This document shows, piece after piece, positions 14,000 through 14,407 of a DNA stretch of 14,407 nucleotides (positions are counted from its first letter, which is position 1; every line of letters begins with the position of its first letter). The translations under genes and the position numbers were made by a program. The stretch comes from Gammaproteobacteria bacterium. GTDB lineage: Bacteria; Pseudomonadota; Gammaproteobacteria; Pseudomonadales; Azotimanducaceae. Location: the NCBI GenBank assembly GCA_018667205.1, contig JABIVN010000121.1, forward strand, positions 1 through 14,407, given 5' to 3'. Below the pieces are notes generated by a model. It did no database searches and had not been told where the DNA came from. It saw nothing but the letters and a program-made list of their open reading frames with translations.

Positions 14000-14407
14000 C
14001 TACTTGCGCTCGTCCCGTTCAACCTTGCCGTCACGCAAATAAATGAGTCGGGTAGCGCGGTCCATAATCTTTTCGTCGTGGGTAGAGAACACAAAGGTCA
14101 TTTTACGCTGCTGGTTCAGATCACGCATGACTTCCAATAAGCTTATCCCCGTTTTGGAATCGAGGTTTGCTGTAGGTTCGTCAGCAAGAATGATGTCCGG
14201 GTTAGAGGCCATTGCCCTTGCTACCGCGACGCGTTGTTGCTGCCCGCCCGAAAGATGCGAGGGCCTTCTGTCACCCAGGCCCTCCAGTTCGACCATCGCC
14301 AGCATTTCTTTCACGCGTTTCTTCCTTTCTGCAGCGCTTATGCCCTGCAGTAGCATGATGTACTCGATATTCTCTTCAGCTGATAGGACGGGTATCAGGT
14401 TGTAAGC
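14000..14407 (-). CDS. ABC transporter ATP-binding protein, LolD/MacB-like (partial at right edge)
   Basis: The frame runs off the right edge, so the N-terminal part with the Walker A motif is missing; 135 residues are visible. They begin YNLIPVLSAEENI (the helical region after the Q-loop), then the signature LSGGQQQR at visible residues 52-59, Walker B and D-loop IILADEPTANLD at 72-83, and the switch His110 in STHD. NLIPVLSAEENI and DEPTANLDS are typical of the LolD/MacB/FtsE group, whose partners are FtsX-like permeases, which presumably lie beyond the window. It ends one base before the start of the outer-membrane protein gene. Confidence 0.93.
   Translation of the reverse strand, partial: AYNLIPVLSAEENIEYIMLLQGISAAERKKRVKEMLAMVELEGLGDRRPSHLSGGQQQRVAVARAMASNPDIILADEPTANLDSKTGISLLEVMRDLNQQRKMTFVFSTHDEKIMDRATRLIYLRDGKVERDERK

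Noticed and set aside
13999..14094. Longer start for the outer-membrane protein at 14094
   Set aside because: It overlaps the ABC ATPase coding sequence and hides the signal peptide, which begins exactly at the ATG at 13998.

Overview
The window looks like chromosomal DNA of a Gram-negative bacterium, most likely a marine or environmental gammaproteobacterium. This is inferred from the outer-membrane beta-barrel with a signal peptide and C-terminal aromatic residue, the Lol/MacB-type ABC ATPase, the Spinster-like MFS carrier, the MAPEG and DCC proteins, and balanced codon use. No rRNA, tRNA, CRISPR array, insertion sequence, integrase or phage gene was seen. The content is a mosaic of small operons for oxidation, reduction, transport and detoxification of lipophilic small molecules. 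This is typical of accessory catabolic regions that act on steroids, terpenoids, hydrocarbons or aromatics, but the substrate cannot be read from the sequence.

Layout, left to right. (1) Plus strand: the C-terminal half of an MFS transporter (cut by the left edge), then an SDR of the retinol-dehydrogenase-like type. (2) Minus strand, 5130 to 1476: a compact three-gene operon with 1 to 3 base gaps, made of a membrane-anchored MORN-repeat protein, a luciferase-like (LLM) oxidoreductase and a GMC flavoprotein dehydrogenase. (3) Plus strand, 5227 to 6162: rhodanese-domain protein plus VOC (glyoxalase-fold) protein, divergent from the MORN operon. (4) Minus strand, 6167 to 7267: an SDR strongly resembling the PRISE family (progesterone 5-beta-reductase / iridoid synthase-like enone reductases). 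It is divergent from a Spinster-like MFS carrier at 7392 to 8705; both appear to use TTG starts. (5) A gene-poor stretch, 8706 to 10660, with a small two-helix membrane protein, one or two doubtful short ORFs and a DCC thiol-disulfide oxidoreductase. (6) Plus strand, 10662 to 11956: a two-domain EthD-like protein, a 75-residue membrane protein and a MAPEG protein, probably one operon, with a palindromic operator-like site upstream. (7) Minus strand, from the right edge to 11958: the end of an ABC ATPase, a beta-barrel outer-membrane protein and a classical SDR, again tightly packed.

Taken together, the genes offer uptake or efflux routes (two MFS carriers, an ABC/OMP pair), alcohol/ketone and enone redox chemistry (GMC, two SDRs, PRISE-like, LLM) and handling of reactive or lipophilic products (VOC, EthD, MAPEG, rhodanese, DCC). 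A joint pathway is inference. The most distinctive observations are the MORN protein heading a redox operon, with a hidden four-unit 63-bp tandem repeat in its linker; a bacterial PRISE-like reductase paired with its own transporter; and the EthD/MAPEG membrane operon.
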